Assembly: GCF_928097925.1 (NCBI RefSeq)
Contig: NZ_CAKMRI010000001.1
Span: 1,860,001 to 1,924,000, forward strand
Length of the DNA: 64,000 nt
Direction: 5' to 3'
Origin: Mediannikoviicoccus vaginalis
GTDB taxonomy: Bacteria; Bacillota; Clostridia; Tissierellales; Peptoniphilaceae
Shown here: piece by piece, positions 8,563-18,248 of the stretch
Position numbering within the stretch: position 1 is the stretch's first letter
How the letters are laid out: every line of letters starts with the position of its first letter
The notes under the pieces: model-generated
What the model was told of the DNA's origin: nothing
Seen by the model: the letters and a program-made list of their open reading frames with translations, nothing else
Databases searched by the model: none
Program-made: the position numbers and the translations under genes

Positions 8563-8860
8563 GTTTCAAACACTAACTGAGCCCATGTACTATATACTAC
8601 TTGCCCTTTGTGAAACGAGAAATGGTTCGGAAATAACCTCATGGGTTAGTGAGATTACAAATGGAAGAATAAAACTTGCTCCGGGAACTCTCTATGCACT
8701 CTTGGCGCAGTTTTTGCAAGAAGATATTATTGAGAGGGCAAAGGCCGAAGGGAGTGGTAAGTTCTATATCATCACAGATGAGGGACGAGAACTTCTTGAA
8801 GAGGATAGAAATAGAATCATGATGATGGTTAAGGATTTTGATAAATTTTATAAAAGCTAG
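8549..8860 (+). CDS. PadR family transcriptional regulator
   Basis: A 103-residue winged-helix repressor. Three in-frame starts exist (GTG 8540, ATG 8543, ATG 8549); ATG 8549 has the best-placed AGGTGA. The PadR pattern is clear: LTEPMYYILLALCETRNGSE, the recognition helix region KLAPGTLYALLAQFLQEDII, then the wing GKFYIITDEGRELL. Overlaps the DUF2812 gene by 14 bp, so the two are translationally coupled. It should bind the palindrome at 7265-7307 and repress its own operon. Confidence 0.9.
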   Translation: MARNKFQTLTEPMYYILLALCETRNGSEITSWVSEITNGRIKLAPGTLYALLAQFLQEDIIERAKAEGSGKFYIITDEGRELLEEDRNRIMMMVKDFDKFYKS

Positions 8861-8918
8861 AAGGATAGTATCAAGTAAATCAAACTGGGTATATTAAATT
8901 AAGATAGGGGGAGATAGA

Positions 8919-10091
8919 ATGAAAGATTTTAATTTTAATATTGCAACCAAAATTTTATTTGGTAGAGACAAGCTTGATGAAATTCTTGAAGAAATTAAAA
9001 AATATGGCAACAAGGTACTACTTGTTTATGGACAGGGAAGTATAAAAAAGATTGGCCTATATGATAAAATTGTAAAAATTTTAGAAGACGCCAATATTTC
9101 ATACTATGAACTTTCAGGTGTAGTTCCAAATCCAAGAATCGATAAATGTCGTGAAGGGGTGGAGTTGGTAAAGAAAAATAATATTGACTTTATCCTTGCC
9201 GTAGGTGGTGGTTCTACAATTGATACGGCAAAGCTTGTGGCTGCTGGAGCTAAGGCCGACTGTGACCCATGGGATATAGTTATTGGAAAACATAACCCAG
9301 TTGACGCAGTGCCTCTTGGATCAGTACTAACTCTTTCAGCAACTGGTTCCGAAATGGACGTGGCTTCAGTTATAACAAACGAAGAAACAGGACAAAAGTT
9401 AGGCTGGGGCAGTGAATATGTATTACCAAAGTTTGCAGTAATGGATCCAGAAGTTACATTCTCCGTTGATAAGTATCATACAGCAGCGGGAACAGCGGAC
9501 ATTATGAGTCACACAATGGAAAATTATTTTTCATTAAAGGACGGGGCTTACTTACAAGATAGATTTGCAGAAGGCGTTTTAAAAACCTGTGTAAAATATG
9601 GACCAATTGCAATTGAAGAACCAGAAAACTACGAAGCAAGAGCAAATTTAATGTGGGCAGGCAGCTGGGCAATAAATGGACTACTTGACAGTGGAAAGTC
9701 CACTGCATGGTCAGTGCATGCTATGGAACACGAACTTTCTGCGCTTAAAGACATTACACATGGTGTTGGACTTGCAATACTTACACCATATTGGTTGGAG
9801 TATTGCTTAAATGAAGAAACGGAAGAAAAGATTGCGGATTTTGGACATAATGTGTTTGATTTAGAAAGAGGAAACTCCTTTGAAGAAGATGCAAAGAAGG
9901 CGATAGAAGAGTTGAGAAAGTTCTTTGTATCAATTGGTATTCCAAAGACTTTAAGAGAAGAAGGCTTTAATGAAGAAGATCTTAAAATTATGGCAAAGAA
10001 CTGTATGGCAAATAGAGAAAAGCCAGAGATAGCAGGCTTCGTTCACTTGGAAGAAAAGGATGTATTGGAAATTTACAAAATGGCGTTATAG
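8919..10091 (+). CDS. Iron-containing alcohol dehydrogenase (butanol dehydrogenase/YqhD type)
   Basis: A 390-residue group III alcohol dehydrogenase that reduces aldehydes to alcohols with NAD(P)H in the cytosol, useful for redox balance in fermentation. The nucleotide-binding GGGSTIDTAKLVAAGAK lies near residue 95. Metal ligands are visible in GTADIMSHTMENYF (Asp, His) and HAMEHELSALKDITHGVGL (two His). Length and order match BdhA/YqhD. It has a strong ribosome site (GGGGGAG) and its own terminator, so it is probably a single-gene unit. Confidence 0.92.
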   Translation: MKDFNFNIATKILFGRDKLDEILEEIKKYGNKVLLVYGQGSIKKIGLYDKIVKILEDANISYYELSGVVPNPRIDKCREGVELVKKNNIDFILAVGGGSTIDTAKLVAAGAKADCDPWDIVIGKHNPVDAVPLGSVLTLSATGSEMDVASVITNEETGQKLGWGSEYVLPKFAVMDPEVTFSVDKYHTAAGTADIMSHTMENYFSLKDGAYLQDRFAEGVLKTCVKYGPIAIEEPENYEARANLMWAGSWAINGLLDSGKSTAWSVHAMEHELSALKDITHGVGLAILTPYWLEYCLNEETEEKIADFGHNVFDLERGNSFEEDAKKAIEELRKFFVSIGIPKTLREEGFNEEDLKIMAKNCMANREKPEIAGFVHLEEKDVLEIYKMAL

Positions 10092-10097
10092 ATTATG

Positions 10098-10124
10098 AAT
10101 AAGGGGGAGACCCCTTATTTTTTT
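10098..10124 (+). terminator. Rho-independent terminator
   Basis: A 9-bp stem AATAAGGGG/CCCCTTATT with loop GAGA, then a T run, 7 bp after the dehydrogenase stop. Confidence 0.85.
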
Positions 10125-10219
10125 GTGAAAAATTAAAAAATATTGTTGAGATTTCAATCTTTAATCACAATTACAAAACCACATATAAAAAAATATATGA
10201 TAAAATTTCATAAAAGGTA

Positions 10220-10277
10220 TTGAACAATGTTCATTTTAGTGTTATTATTATTCTTGTCGAAAATGAACAGTGTTCAA
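10220..10277 (+). promoter_or_regulatory. Promoter with two TGAAC-N3-GTTCA operators (TetR)
   Basis: Two 18-bp sites, 10220-10237 and 10260-10277, are inverted copies of each other with one mismatch, and each is itself a palindrome TGAACA(A/G)TGTTCA. TTGAAC (10220) and TATTAT (10243-10248), 17 bp apart, fit a promoter overlapped by the first site. The tetR gene starts 15 bp after the second site, so the regulator very likely controls itself and the transporter operon. Confidence 0.8.
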
Positions 10278-10291
10278 TTAGGTGGGAGATT

Positions 10292-10879
10292 ATGCTAAAT
10301 AAAAATAAAAATAAAAGAGAAAAAGAAAAAAGAATAATGGAAGAGACAATAAAACTCTTTGAAGAAAAGGGGATTGAAAAGACTTCCATTAGGGATATTA
10401 TGCGAAGTACAAAGTTTGGTCTAGGAACTTTTTATCTTTATTTTAAAGATAAGAAGGACCTGGAAGAAAAGATTGTCACAGATGTAATGGTTGATGTGCT
10501 ATACGATGCAGAGAAATCTTGCAAGGGAAGTAGCGCTACTGAAAGATATAACTCATTTATTGGTTACATCATCGATTATATGGTGGAACATCCTATGGAA
10601 CTTGAACTGATTTCAAAAAATATGAATTGGGTTTTATATTCCAAGGTTGAAAATGACGAAAGATTTAAGGACGCCGACTGTGCTCTTAAATTTATACTGA
10701 GCAAGTATCAGGAGCTGTTTTCTGAAAGACATACTGAAGCGGAGCAATTATATATTTTATCCCTAACTATGCACATAGTTATTTCAACATGCAAGTCTTC
10801 CATGATGGAAGGTTCACTGCTTAATGTAGACGAAATGAAATCTGTACTATTTAGAATAGTAGAAAAAATTTTTAGATAA
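10292..10879 (+). CDS. TetR family regulator of the MMPL operon
   Basis: A 195-residue regulator. ATG 10292 is preferred (ribosome site GGTGGGAG); the longer frame would overlap the operator. Helix-turn-helix is visible in EEKGIEKTSIRDIMRSTKFG followed by LGTFYLYFKDKKDLEE. The C-terminal ligand-binding domain is not recognisable to a ligand class. First gene of a three-gene operon: the transporter starts 9 bp after its stop. Confidence 0.9.
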   Translation: MLNKNKNKREKEKRIMEETIKLFEEKGIEKTSIRDIMRSTKFGLGTFYLYFKDKKDLEEKIVTDVMVDVLYDAEKSCKGSSATERYNSFIGYIIDYMVEHPMELELISKNMNWVLYSKVENDERFKDADCALKFILSKYQELFSERHTEAEQLYILSLTMHIVISTCKSSMMEGSLLNVDEMKSVLFRIVEKIFR

Positions 10880-10888
10880 GGTGAGAAT

Positions 10889-12958
10889 ATGAAGAAATTT
10901 TCAAGATTTGTTTCTCATCACCCAAAGTTAGTCCTACTAATAATGACTTTACTTCTTATACCATCATTTATTGGTTATAAGAACACAGATGTTAATTATG
11001 ATATACTAACTTATTTACCTTCAGACCTAAAGTCTACAGAAGGACAAAAGATACTTGATGAGAACTTTAATAATGCTGCAACCGGGATGTTAATCTTAGA
11101 AGGTTCAGACCAGGATGCAGAAAAATTAAGAGAAGAAATTTTAAAAATAGAAGGAGTTGAAGATGTAATTTCAAAGTCTTCCATAGTTGGAGAAGGCATA
11201 CCGAAAGATTTTTTACCCAATGAGGTGAAGGATGTTTTCTATTCCGAAGACAGTACATTGATGCTTGTAAAGTTTAAAAATTCTTCATCTTCCTTTGTGA
11301 CCATGTCAGCAATAGAAAAGATAAGAGAGCTTGACTCAAAACCGATGTACCTAAGTGGGATTTCGTCACTGGTAAAAGATACAAAGGATGTTATAGATAA
11401 AGAAACTCCTATATATGTGGCACTGGCAGTAGTACTTGCTTTAATTGTGTTGTCACTTACAAATGAATCTACGGTTATACCGTTTTTATTTTTGCTCACA
11501 ATAGGCTATGCAGTTGTATATAACTTTGGAACCAATATATTCCTTGGAGACATTTCCTATATAACCAAGGCCATTGCGGCAACACTTCAACTGGCGGTAA
11601 CAATGGACTACTCCATATTTCTATATCATAGATTTGTTGCAGAAAAGAAGAAGAGAGAAAACATTAATGACGCCATGGAGAGGGCAATTCAAAATACAAT
11701 TTCATCCCTATTTGCTTCTTCCTTAACCACATTTGCAGGATTTATTGTTCTGATTTTGATGGAACTTGGACTTGGTAAAGACATTGGACTTGTAATGAGT
11801 AAGGGAGTTTTAATAGGACTTATATCAACGGTAACTGTACTTCCACCGATGTTATTACTGACAGACAAGGCAGTAAGTAAGTACAATCACAGAGTGCTTA
11901 TGCCATCTTTTGATAGACTATCAGAATTTAACATAAGACATAAGAGAGTTATTTCCCTTGTGTTCCTATTACTTTTCATCCCAGCGATTTATGGATCCAT
12001 AAATACAAATGTATACTACAACCTAGATAGATCACTACCTCAGGACTTGGACTCCATAGTTGCACTTAAAAAGATGAAAAAAGATTATGATATGGCAACA
12101 ACTCACTTCATTATAGTTAAAGAAGATGTTTCAAATACTTCTATAAATAAGATGATAGATGAACTGGAAGATGTTGATGGAATAAACTCAGTTATTAGTA
12201 CAAGCACCATGATTGGTTCTAGCGTGCCAGATGAGCTCTTACCTAAGAAGTTACAACAAAACTTTGCAAAAGATGGATACAAGATGTTAATGGTAAATTC
12301 CAAGTATCAAACAGCTTCAAAGGAAGTTAGAAATCAGATAAAGGAAATGAGAGATATTATAAATAAATACGATGACGAAGGATATTTAACAGGAGAAGCG
12401 GTTTTAACCGACGACCTTACAATTATTTCAAACTCCGACTTCAAAAGGGTAAACATCGTATCAATTGCCGTGGTCTTTCTAATCTTGGTATTTGTGTTTA
12501 AGTCCCTTGCTATTCCAATTGTGTTAATTGCTGCAATAGAACTGGCAATTCAAATCAATATGGGAATTCCATTCTATTTAGGACAGACAATACCATTTAT
12601 AACTTCAATAATCATAGGAGTTATACAACTTGGTTCAACAATAGACTACTCAATTCTATTGACCGATAGATTTATGCATGAATATAGTAAGTCAAATGAC
12701 GTTGATGGCTCTTTAAAGATTGCCACAAAGGAAACTTCAAAGTCCATCGTTACATCCGCATTGTCATTTATGGCTGCTACAATCGGCGTGGGACTATATT
12801 CAAAGATGGAGATAGTATCAACAATTTGTACCTTCCTTGCAAGAGGTGCAATCATAAGTATGGCAGTAATTATTTTTCTATTGCCAGCTGTGCTTTCAGT
12901 AGTATTTCCATTTATTAAAAAGACTACAAAAGGATTAAGAGGAGGAAAAAATGAATAA
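10889..12958 (+). CDS. MMPL/RND family transporter
   Basis: A 689-residue membrane transporter with the duplicated MMPL layout: one N-terminal helix (about 15-32), an extracytoplasmic loop, five to six helices, then the same again. The proton-relay style aspartates sit in VTMDYSIFLYHRF (first half) and STIDYSILLTDRF (second half). Members export lipids, hydrophobic drugs or peptides using the proton gradient. Bacillota versions of this length are common and are usually TetR-controlled. The stop overlaps the next gene's start by 8 bp. Confidence 0.9.
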   Translation: MKKFSRFVSHHPKLVLLIMTLLLIPSFIGYKNTDVNYDILTYLPSDLKSTEGQKILDENFNNAATGMLILEGSDQDAEKLREEILKIEGVEDVISKSSIVGEGIPKDFLPNEVKDVFYSEDSTLMLVKFKNSSSSFVTMSAIEKIRELDSKPMYLSGISSLVKDTKDVIDKETPIYVALAVVLALIVLSLTNESTVIPFLFLLTIGYAVVYNFGTNIFLGDISYITKAIAATLQLAVTMDYSIFLYHRFVAEKKKRENINDAMERAIQNTISSLFASSLTTFAGFIVLILMELGLGKDIGLVMSKGVLIGLISTVTVLPPMLLLTDKAVSKYNHRVLMPSFDRLSEFNIRHKRVISLVFLLLFIPAIYGSINTNVYYNLDRSLPQDLDSIVALKKMKKDYDMATTHFIIVKEDVSNTSINKMIDELEDVDGINSVISTSTMIGSSVPDELLPKKLQQNFAKDGYKMLMVNSKYQTASKEVRNQIKEMRDIINKYDDEGYLTGEAVLTDDLTIISNSDFKRVNIVSIAVVFLILVFVFKSLAIPIVLIAAIELAIQINMGIPFYLGQTIPFITSIIIGVIQLGSTIDYSILLTDRFMHEYSKSNDVDGSLKIATKETSKSIVTSALSFMAATIGVGLYSKMEIVSTICTFLARGAIISMAVIIFLLPAVLSVVFPFIKKTTKGLRGGKNE

Positions 12959-15401
12959 AAATTTACAAAGGGCTCTTGCAGTTGCTCTTGCATCCTCACT
13001 TGCAATTGCAAACACAAGCTTTGCAGCCCAAAGTACAATAAACAAAAGTGAAACAGTTTATGTAATCAAAGAGGACAATAAGGTTAAGGAAAAATTGGTT
13101 TCTGTTTGGTTAAACTCAGATGAAAATATTAATGGTAAAGACAAGACCGATCTAAATGATATAAAGGATTTAAAAACTGACGAAAAGATAGAGGGAGAAA
13201 ATGGATATATAAACTGGAATAGGGATAAAAAAGATGTTTATTATCAAGGTGTGACTGAAAAAGATATTCCAGTAGATGTGGAAATTGAATATTATCTCGA
13301 TGGAAAGAAAGTAAATAACAAAGATCTAGAAGGAAAGTCTGGAAGATTAAAAATTGTAGTAAACGCAAAGAATAATAATTTTAAGAATGAAAAGATAGAT
13401 GGACAAAATAAAAAGATATATGCACCATATGTTGTAATGAGTGCAATGACATTTGGTGAAGAAAATGTTTCAAATATTGTCGCAAAAAATTCTAAAGTTA
13501 TAAAAGATGGAAAGAATCAAGTTGTTACAACAGTTCTTACACCAGGACTAAAAGACAACTTCAAAGATATTTTAGAAGAAAAGCAAATGGAAGAGTTTAA
13601 AGACAGTGCTGAAATGGAAATGGATATTAAGGACTATGTGCCTATTGAGTCATATGTTGTAATATCCAACGAGCTATTCCAAGAAGATGTTAAAATGGAC
13701 TCAATTGGAAAACTTAGAGATGGACTTCAACAGCTTGAAGATAACTCTGCAAAGCTTGTAGATGCATCAAAAAAACTTACCGATGCAACAGATAAGTTAA
13801 GTGGAGGAATTAATGAACTATCTAACGGTGCAACAAAACTTAAAAGCGGTTCAAAGGAACTTTATGACAAGACTGGAGTTTTAGAAAACAAACTTGGGGA
13901 TGCATTAAATCAAGTTAAGTATTTGCCAGGAGTTATTAATCAAATGGCAGATGGATCAAACAACTTGGCATCAGGCATAAATAAATACACTGAAGGTGTT
14001 TCAAAATTAAATGAAAACACTCCAAAGCTAGTTGAGGGATCAAAACAATTAAATGAAGGATCAGAAAAACTTGACGAAGGCCTTGGCAAATTAAAAACCG
14101 CCACAGGTCAACTAAGAGAGGGATCAGAAAAACTTGGAAATTTAGAATGGGAAAAAGATTCTGTTGTAGCAAAAGTTAGTGAACTACAAAATGGAATTTC
14201 AAGTCTATCTAATGGGGCAAAGAGTCTAAACGGTGGATTAAATGAAGCTGTAAATAGTTCTGAAAAACTTTATGCAGGTAGTACCGAACTAAACAATGGA
14301 ATACAAGGACTAAATGAAAAAGTACAAGGCATGTCCATTCCAGATATGTCAGGACTTTCAAATATAAATGTGTCAGATGACCTTGGAAATATCGCATCAA
14401 ATGCAAATGCCATTGGAGGAAATATTCAAGGAATTAAAAACTCCATTGGAACACTTAAACAAGTGGCAGCTACTTTAGAAGCAAATGGTGAAAGTGAACA
14501 AGCTTCTCAAATATATGTAGTTATAAATAGCCTTGGAGAAGCTTCACAAAATATTGGCGCAAATGCACAAAATATTGGTGCATCAACTCAAAATGTTGCA
14601 AATACATTAACAGGACTAAAGGGCATGGAACAAAATATGGGAGCCCTTGCAGGTCTTGGTGAGTTAAAAGAAGCAACTGCAAAACTTGCAGAAGGTTCAG
14701 CAAATTTAAATAATGGATTGTCACAGCTACCTGAGGGTCTTCAAAAGCTTGAAGAAGGCTCAGCAAGATTAAGTCGTGGCGCTGATGAAATAAATCTTTC
14801 AATAAACCAAGGAATTGAAAAACTTGAAGGAGAAGTTGATCCAGCAAAATTATTAAATTTATCAGACTCACTTGCAAAGCTTGATGAAGCCACAGGAAGT
14901 TTAAAAGAAGGTTCAACTAAACTTGCAGCAGGAACAGCAGAAAATGTTAAGGGCGTGGAAGCTTTTGCAGATGCAATAAAGGAACTGGATAAAAATTCCG
15001 AAGCATTAAATAAAGGTGCAGGCGAACTTTCCGGTGGACTAAACCAATTCAAAGAGAAATCTCAAATGCTTGGAGATTTAACAAAGGTTAATTCACAAGG
15101 GCTAACACCTTTAAGAAATGGTATAAAGCAACTTGATGACGGAATAGGCGCTCTATCAACAGGAGCAACTAAACTAGAAGATGGAAGTAAGTTATTAAAC
15201 ACCAACATGAATCTATTTAGTGAAAAGCTTATGGAATTCAAAGACAAGGGAATTGATGAAATAGATAGAAAGACCGACAAGTTACCACAGTTTAAAGAAG
15301 TGTTGGACAAGATGTCAGAAATGGCAAAGGATGATTCTTCATTTACAGGAACATCTGAAGGATTTGAAAGTAAGTATAGAGTAATTGAAAAAATAAAATA
15401 A
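12951..15401 (+). CDS. Exported Leu/Gly heptad-repeat coiled-coil protein (YhgE/EsaA-like repeats)
   Basis: An 816-residue protein with a clean signal peptide (LAVALASSLAIANTSFAA). Residues about 25-235 form a globular region. From about 240 to 770 the chain is built of X-X-X-Leu-X-X-Gly heptads such as KLSGGINELSNGATKLKSGS and ARLSRGADEIN. The repeat is shared with the extracellular part of YhgE/EsaA-type proteins, but here no C-terminal membrane helices or sorting signal follow. It may stay attached by an uncleaved signal or work as a secreted partner of the MMPL pump it is coupled to. Function otherwise unknown. Confidence 0.8.
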   Translation: MNKNLQRALAVALASSLAIANTSFAAQSTINKSETVYVIKEDNKVKEKLVSVWLNSDENINGKDKTDLNDIKDLKTDEKIEGENGYINWNRDKKDVYYQGVTEKDIPVDVEIEYYLDGKKVNNKDLEGKSGRLKIVVNAKNNNFKNEKIDGQNKKIYAPYVVMSAMTFGEENVSNIVAKNSKVIKDGKNQVVTTVLTPGLKDNFKDILEEKQMEEFKDSAEMEMDIKDYVPIESYVVISNELFQEDVKMDSIGKLRDGLQQLEDNSAKLVDASKKLTDATDKLSGGINELSNGATKLKSGSKELYDKTGVLENKLGDALNQVKYLPGVINQMADGSNNLASGINKYTEGVSKLNENTPKLVEGSKQLNEGSEKLDEGLGKLKTATGQLREGSEKLGNLEWEKDSVVAKVSELQNGISSLSNGAKSLNGGLNEAVNSSEKLYAGSTELNNGIQGLNEKVQGMSIPDMSGLSNINVSDDLGNIASNANAIGGNIQGIKNSIGTLKQVAATLEANGESEQASQIYVVINSLGEASQNIGANAQNIGASTQNVANTLTGLKGMEQNMGALAGLGELKEATAKLAEGSANLNNGLSQLPEGLQKLEEGSARLSRGADEINLSINQGIEKLEGEVDPAKLLNLSDSLAKLDEATGSLKEGSTKLAAGTAENVKGVEAFADAIKELDKNSEALNKGAGELSGGLNQFKEKSQMLGDLTKVNSQGLTPLRNGIKQLDDGIGALSTGATKLEDGSKLLNTNMNLFSEKLMEFKDKGIDEIDRKTDKLPQFKEVLDKMSEMAKDDSSFTGTSEGFESKYRVIEKIK

Positions 15402-15410
15402 TTTTAATTA

Positions 15411-15433
15411 GGCAGGGCGAGGGCTCTGCCTTT
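15411..15433 (+). terminator. Rho-independent terminator of the MMPL operon
   Basis: GGCAGGGC/GCTCTGCC stem with one wobble, loop GAGG, short T run. Confidence 0.7.
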
Positions 15434-15505
15434 ACATATGTAAAAAATTATGATATAGTTTTTAAAACTAGGTAATATAGTAATTGAAAAATAAAAGGAG
15501 CAATC

Positions 15506-16036
15506 ATGGAAGGTTTAAACAAGATAAGAGAATTTAAAAAAATAAATTGGGAGGACATCCCGGACTATGGACTGTACTCAGAGCAATTAATAAAATACAT
15601 TGAAGACTCGCTAATGTCCTATTTTATAAATTCATTAAGCCTTAGTCCTAGCATGATAAACAACTATGTAAAGAATGGTGTTATACCAAAGCCAATAAAT
15701 AAAAAATATTACAGAGAACATATTGCAAATTTAATTGTAGTTGTTATTTTAAAATCCGTAATACCAATTAATAGCATAAAGGAGGGGGTGAAGCTACAAA
15801 AAAATATAATGAGTGAAAAAGATAGTTTCAATGAATTTATGAACACACTTGAAAGGACTTTGCAAAATATTTTAGATTCATTGGAAGAAAAAAATAATTT
15901 TATATATGAAGGATTTAAAGCAGATAGAGAAAGTATATCCTTGACACTGGCAATAAATGCATTTTGTTTTCAAACGGTGACAAGTGAAATTTTAAATATA
16001 AATGGAATTTACAATAAGGAGAGAGAGTATGAATAA
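15506..16036 (+). CDS. DUF1836 domain protein
   Basis: A 176-residue protein. The first 110 residues match DUF1836: SLSLSPSMINNYVKNGVIPK followed by KKYYREHIANLIVVVILKSV, which looks like a MerR-like winged-helix DNA-binding fold (the tyrosine-rich turn after a helix pair). The gene overlaps degV by 8 bp, an association common in Bacillota, so it probably regulates or partners DegV. No direct functional data are visible. Confidence 0.75.
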   Translation: MEGLNKIREFKKINWEDIPDYGLYSEQLIKYIEDSLMSYFINSLSLSPSMINNYVKNGVIPKPINKKYYREHIANLIVVVILKSVIPINSIKEGVKLQKNIMSEKDSFNEFMNTLERTLQNILDSLEEKNNFIYEGFKADRESISLTLAINAFCFQTVTSEILNINGIYNKEREYE

Positions 16037-16868
16037 AATTGCAATACTATTGGATTCTGGTTGCAATATAAAAGAAGATATTGAGAAGGGCATTTTTGTA
16101 GTGCCCATATATGTTAACTTTAAAGACATTTCAAAAAGGGATTTGGTGGATATAGATCCTAAAGAGTTATATGAAAGAATTGATGAAGATGTTCAAACTG
16201 CAGCACCAGGCATAAACGACTTCATGAGCAAAATTGAACTTATAAAAGAACTGGGCTATGAAAAGATTTTGGGAATAACAATTTCACTGGCCCTATCAGC
16301 CACATTTAACTCTATGAAGCTGGCTCTGGAAAGTTCCGACATGGAATATAAAATCTTAGACAGCAAAGGAGTATCTATTTCATCTTCTGTAATCGCACTG
16401 TATGGCAGCGAGTTAATTAATAGGGGATTAGAGCTTGAAGAAGTTTATATTAAGCTTGAAGATAAAATAAAAGATGTAAGACTTTTTGTGGTAGTTGAAG
16501 ATTTGAAATATCTTATTAGAGGTGGAAGGATTAGCCATGTAAAGGGCGTAATAGGAAGTGTTATGAAAATTAATCCAATCCTATCTATCAATGAAGATGG
16601 AAAAATTTATAACTACAAATCCATAAGAGGAAGGGCAAATGCTTTAAAATATCTAACGGATTTAGTGAAGAGTGATTTGAAAGATAGAAAGAATTATTAT
16701 TTTTCCACAGCCTATGCTAAGGATAAAAGTGATATAGACGAACTCAGAGAAAACTTAAGTGAAGAGATAAAAAATGCAAAAGTCTATATAGAAGAGCCGA
16801 TAACGGCGGCCCTAGGAGTTCATGCAGGACCTACCGTATATGGCGTTTGCTATATGGAAGTTGATTAA
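16029..16868 (+). CDS. DegV family fatty-acid-binding protein
   Basis: A 279-residue cytosolic protein; ATG 16029 has AAGGAGAGAG upstream, so the longer frame is rejected. DegV hallmarks: LLDSGCNI near the N-terminus, TAAPGINDFMSKIELIKELG, SLALSATFNSMKLA, and the C-terminal ITAALGVHAGPTVYGVCY. DegV (FakB-like) proteins hold a fatty acid between two domains and can present it to the FakA kinase. No fakA-like gene is near. Translationally coupled to the DUF1836 gene. Confidence 0.88.
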   Translation: MNKIAILLDSGCNIKEDIEKGIFVVPIYVNFKDISKRDLVDIDPKELYERIDEDVQTAAPGINDFMSKIELIKELGYEKILGITISLALSATFNSMKLALESSDMEYKILDSKGVSISSSVIALYGSELINRGLELEEVYIKLEDKIKDVRLFVVVEDLKYLIRGGRISHVKGVIGSVMKINPILSINEDGKIYNYKSIRGRANALKYLTDLVKSDLKDRKNYYFSTAYAKDKSDIDELRENLSEEIKNAKVYIEEPITAALGVHAGPTVYGVCYMEVD

Positions 16869-16895
16869 AGACAGGTGTGATGCCTGCCTTTTTTG
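16868..16895. terminator. Terminator between convergent degV and MFS genes
   Basis: Stem AGACAGG/CCTGCCT (one mismatch) with loop TGTGATG, then six T residues; also readable from the minus strand. Confidence 0.6.
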
Positions 16896-16897
16896 TA

Positions 16898-18139
16898 CTA
16901 TTTTTTAGAAGATTTTAAATAAAATGGAATTGCAAGAAGCTGTGCAATAATTGAAACAAAAACCATCAACATAATATTTTTTTCATATAGCACACCCATA
17001 AGGGCGCTTCCTAAAAACCAAAACACGCCAAAGGAACATTCAAATATTCCATAACCGGTGGCACGACTTTGTTTTGGGACGATAGAAGTAACCGCCGCCT
17101 TTAATATGGACTCCTGAGCGCCCATGCCAACACCCCAAAGGGCAAGGCCTATAAAAATGGAAGCTGTGGTGGTCTTTGTAAAAATAAAAACCCCAAAAGG
17201 TGCGGATATAATTGTGGATAGCACCAATGCCTTTACACCATTTCTGTCATACATATAGCCAAACACCATTGCAGCTACAGCGTCAATTAACATTGCTCCC
17301 GCATATAAAAGGGGAATTGTTTCGCTGTTGATTAAGGACGAAGTTACAACACCTTGTCCTAGGGCGCCAAAGGTCTTTGAAATATGCATTACAATAAGTG
17401 CATAATCTATAAATCCAAAGGCAAATAGACTTATACCAATGATGTAGTAGATAAATTTGTCCTTTAATTTAAATGGAATATACTCCTTAGGCTCAGGTTC
17501 AAAATGTTCAGGGTTTGGAAATTTATATTTTGTTACAAAGAGCATAATAATTGTAATTAGTCCAGGGATTAAAAGAAAGGCAAAACAAGTTTTATAAATT
17601 TCAAAGGTGCTGCCTTCAGTTTTAAAAAGCATTACCACATAGAGAAGCACAGGGCCGAGAAAGGCACCGATTTGATCCAGTAGTTCTTGTATTCCAAAGC
17701 TCTTTCCAACTCCCTCTCCTGAAGCGGCAAAGGACATAATGGTATCCTTGGCAGGCTTTTTAATTGCCTTACCCATTCTTTGAATCACAAGTAAGATTGA
17801 CGCCGCAATCCAACCATGCTCTCCCACAAGGGCCAGGGCAGGTACGGCTAATATATCTAAGATGTAACCAAATATTGTCATTGTCCAGTACTTGTGAGTC
17901 CTGTCGGTAATTTTTCCAAATACATATCTCATGGAGTAGCCAATAAGCTCACCAAGTCCCGAAATAAAACCTATGGTACCAGCGGAGGCACCAATCAGTG
18001 ACAAATATGCTCCTCTAATACTGGAAGCTCCCTCGTGGGTCATGTCTGAAAATAATGACACTATTCCAAATAGAATTATAAACACCATTGCCGGTGAAAA
18101 TTTTTTTGATTTTTCTTTCAACTTTCTCATCTCTTTCAT
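16898..18139 (-). CDS. MFS transporter
   Basis: A 413-residue major facilitator with about 12 hydrophobic helices. The N-terminal half has FSDMTHEGASSIRGAYL and the loop 2-3 motif region MRYVFGKITDRTHKYW; the loop between the halves is charged (PNPEHFEPEPKEYIPFKLKD). The family resembles multidrug or metabolite exporters, but the substrate cannot be read from sequence. A second possible start lies 9 bp downstream. Convergent with degV. Confidence 0.85.
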   Translation of the reverse strand: MKEMRKLKEKSKKFSPAMVFIILFGIVSLFSDMTHEGASSIRGAYLSLIGASAGTIGFISGLGELIGYSMRYVFGKITDRTHKYWTMTIFGYILDILAVPALALVGEHGWIAASILLVIQRMGKAIKKPAKDTIMSFAASGEGVGKSFGIQELLDQIGAFLGPVLLYVVMLFKTEGSTFEIYKTCFAFLLIPGLITIIMLFVTKYKFPNPEHFEPEPKEYIPFKLKDKFIYYIIGISLFAFGFIDYALIVMHISKTFGALGQGVVTSSLINSETIPLLYAGAMLIDAVAAMVFGYMYDRNGVKALVLSTIISAPFGVFIFTKTTTASIFIGLALWGVGMGAQESILKAAVTSIVPKQSRATGYGIFECSFGVFWFLGSALMGVLYEKNIMLMVFVSIIAQLLAIPFYLKSSKK

Positions 18140-18248
18140 TAAACTAATACTATTATATCAACTATATCTTTATATACAAAAGAAAATTAAAGTGAATTTG
18201 AAATACAGAGATATTAATAGTAAAATTTAGTGTAATAAAGGAGGGCGT

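Noticed and set aside
13900-15310. Several Leu-rich or Ser-rich minus-strand frames
   Set aside because: Mirror images of the Leu/Gly heptad repeats of the plus-strand protein.
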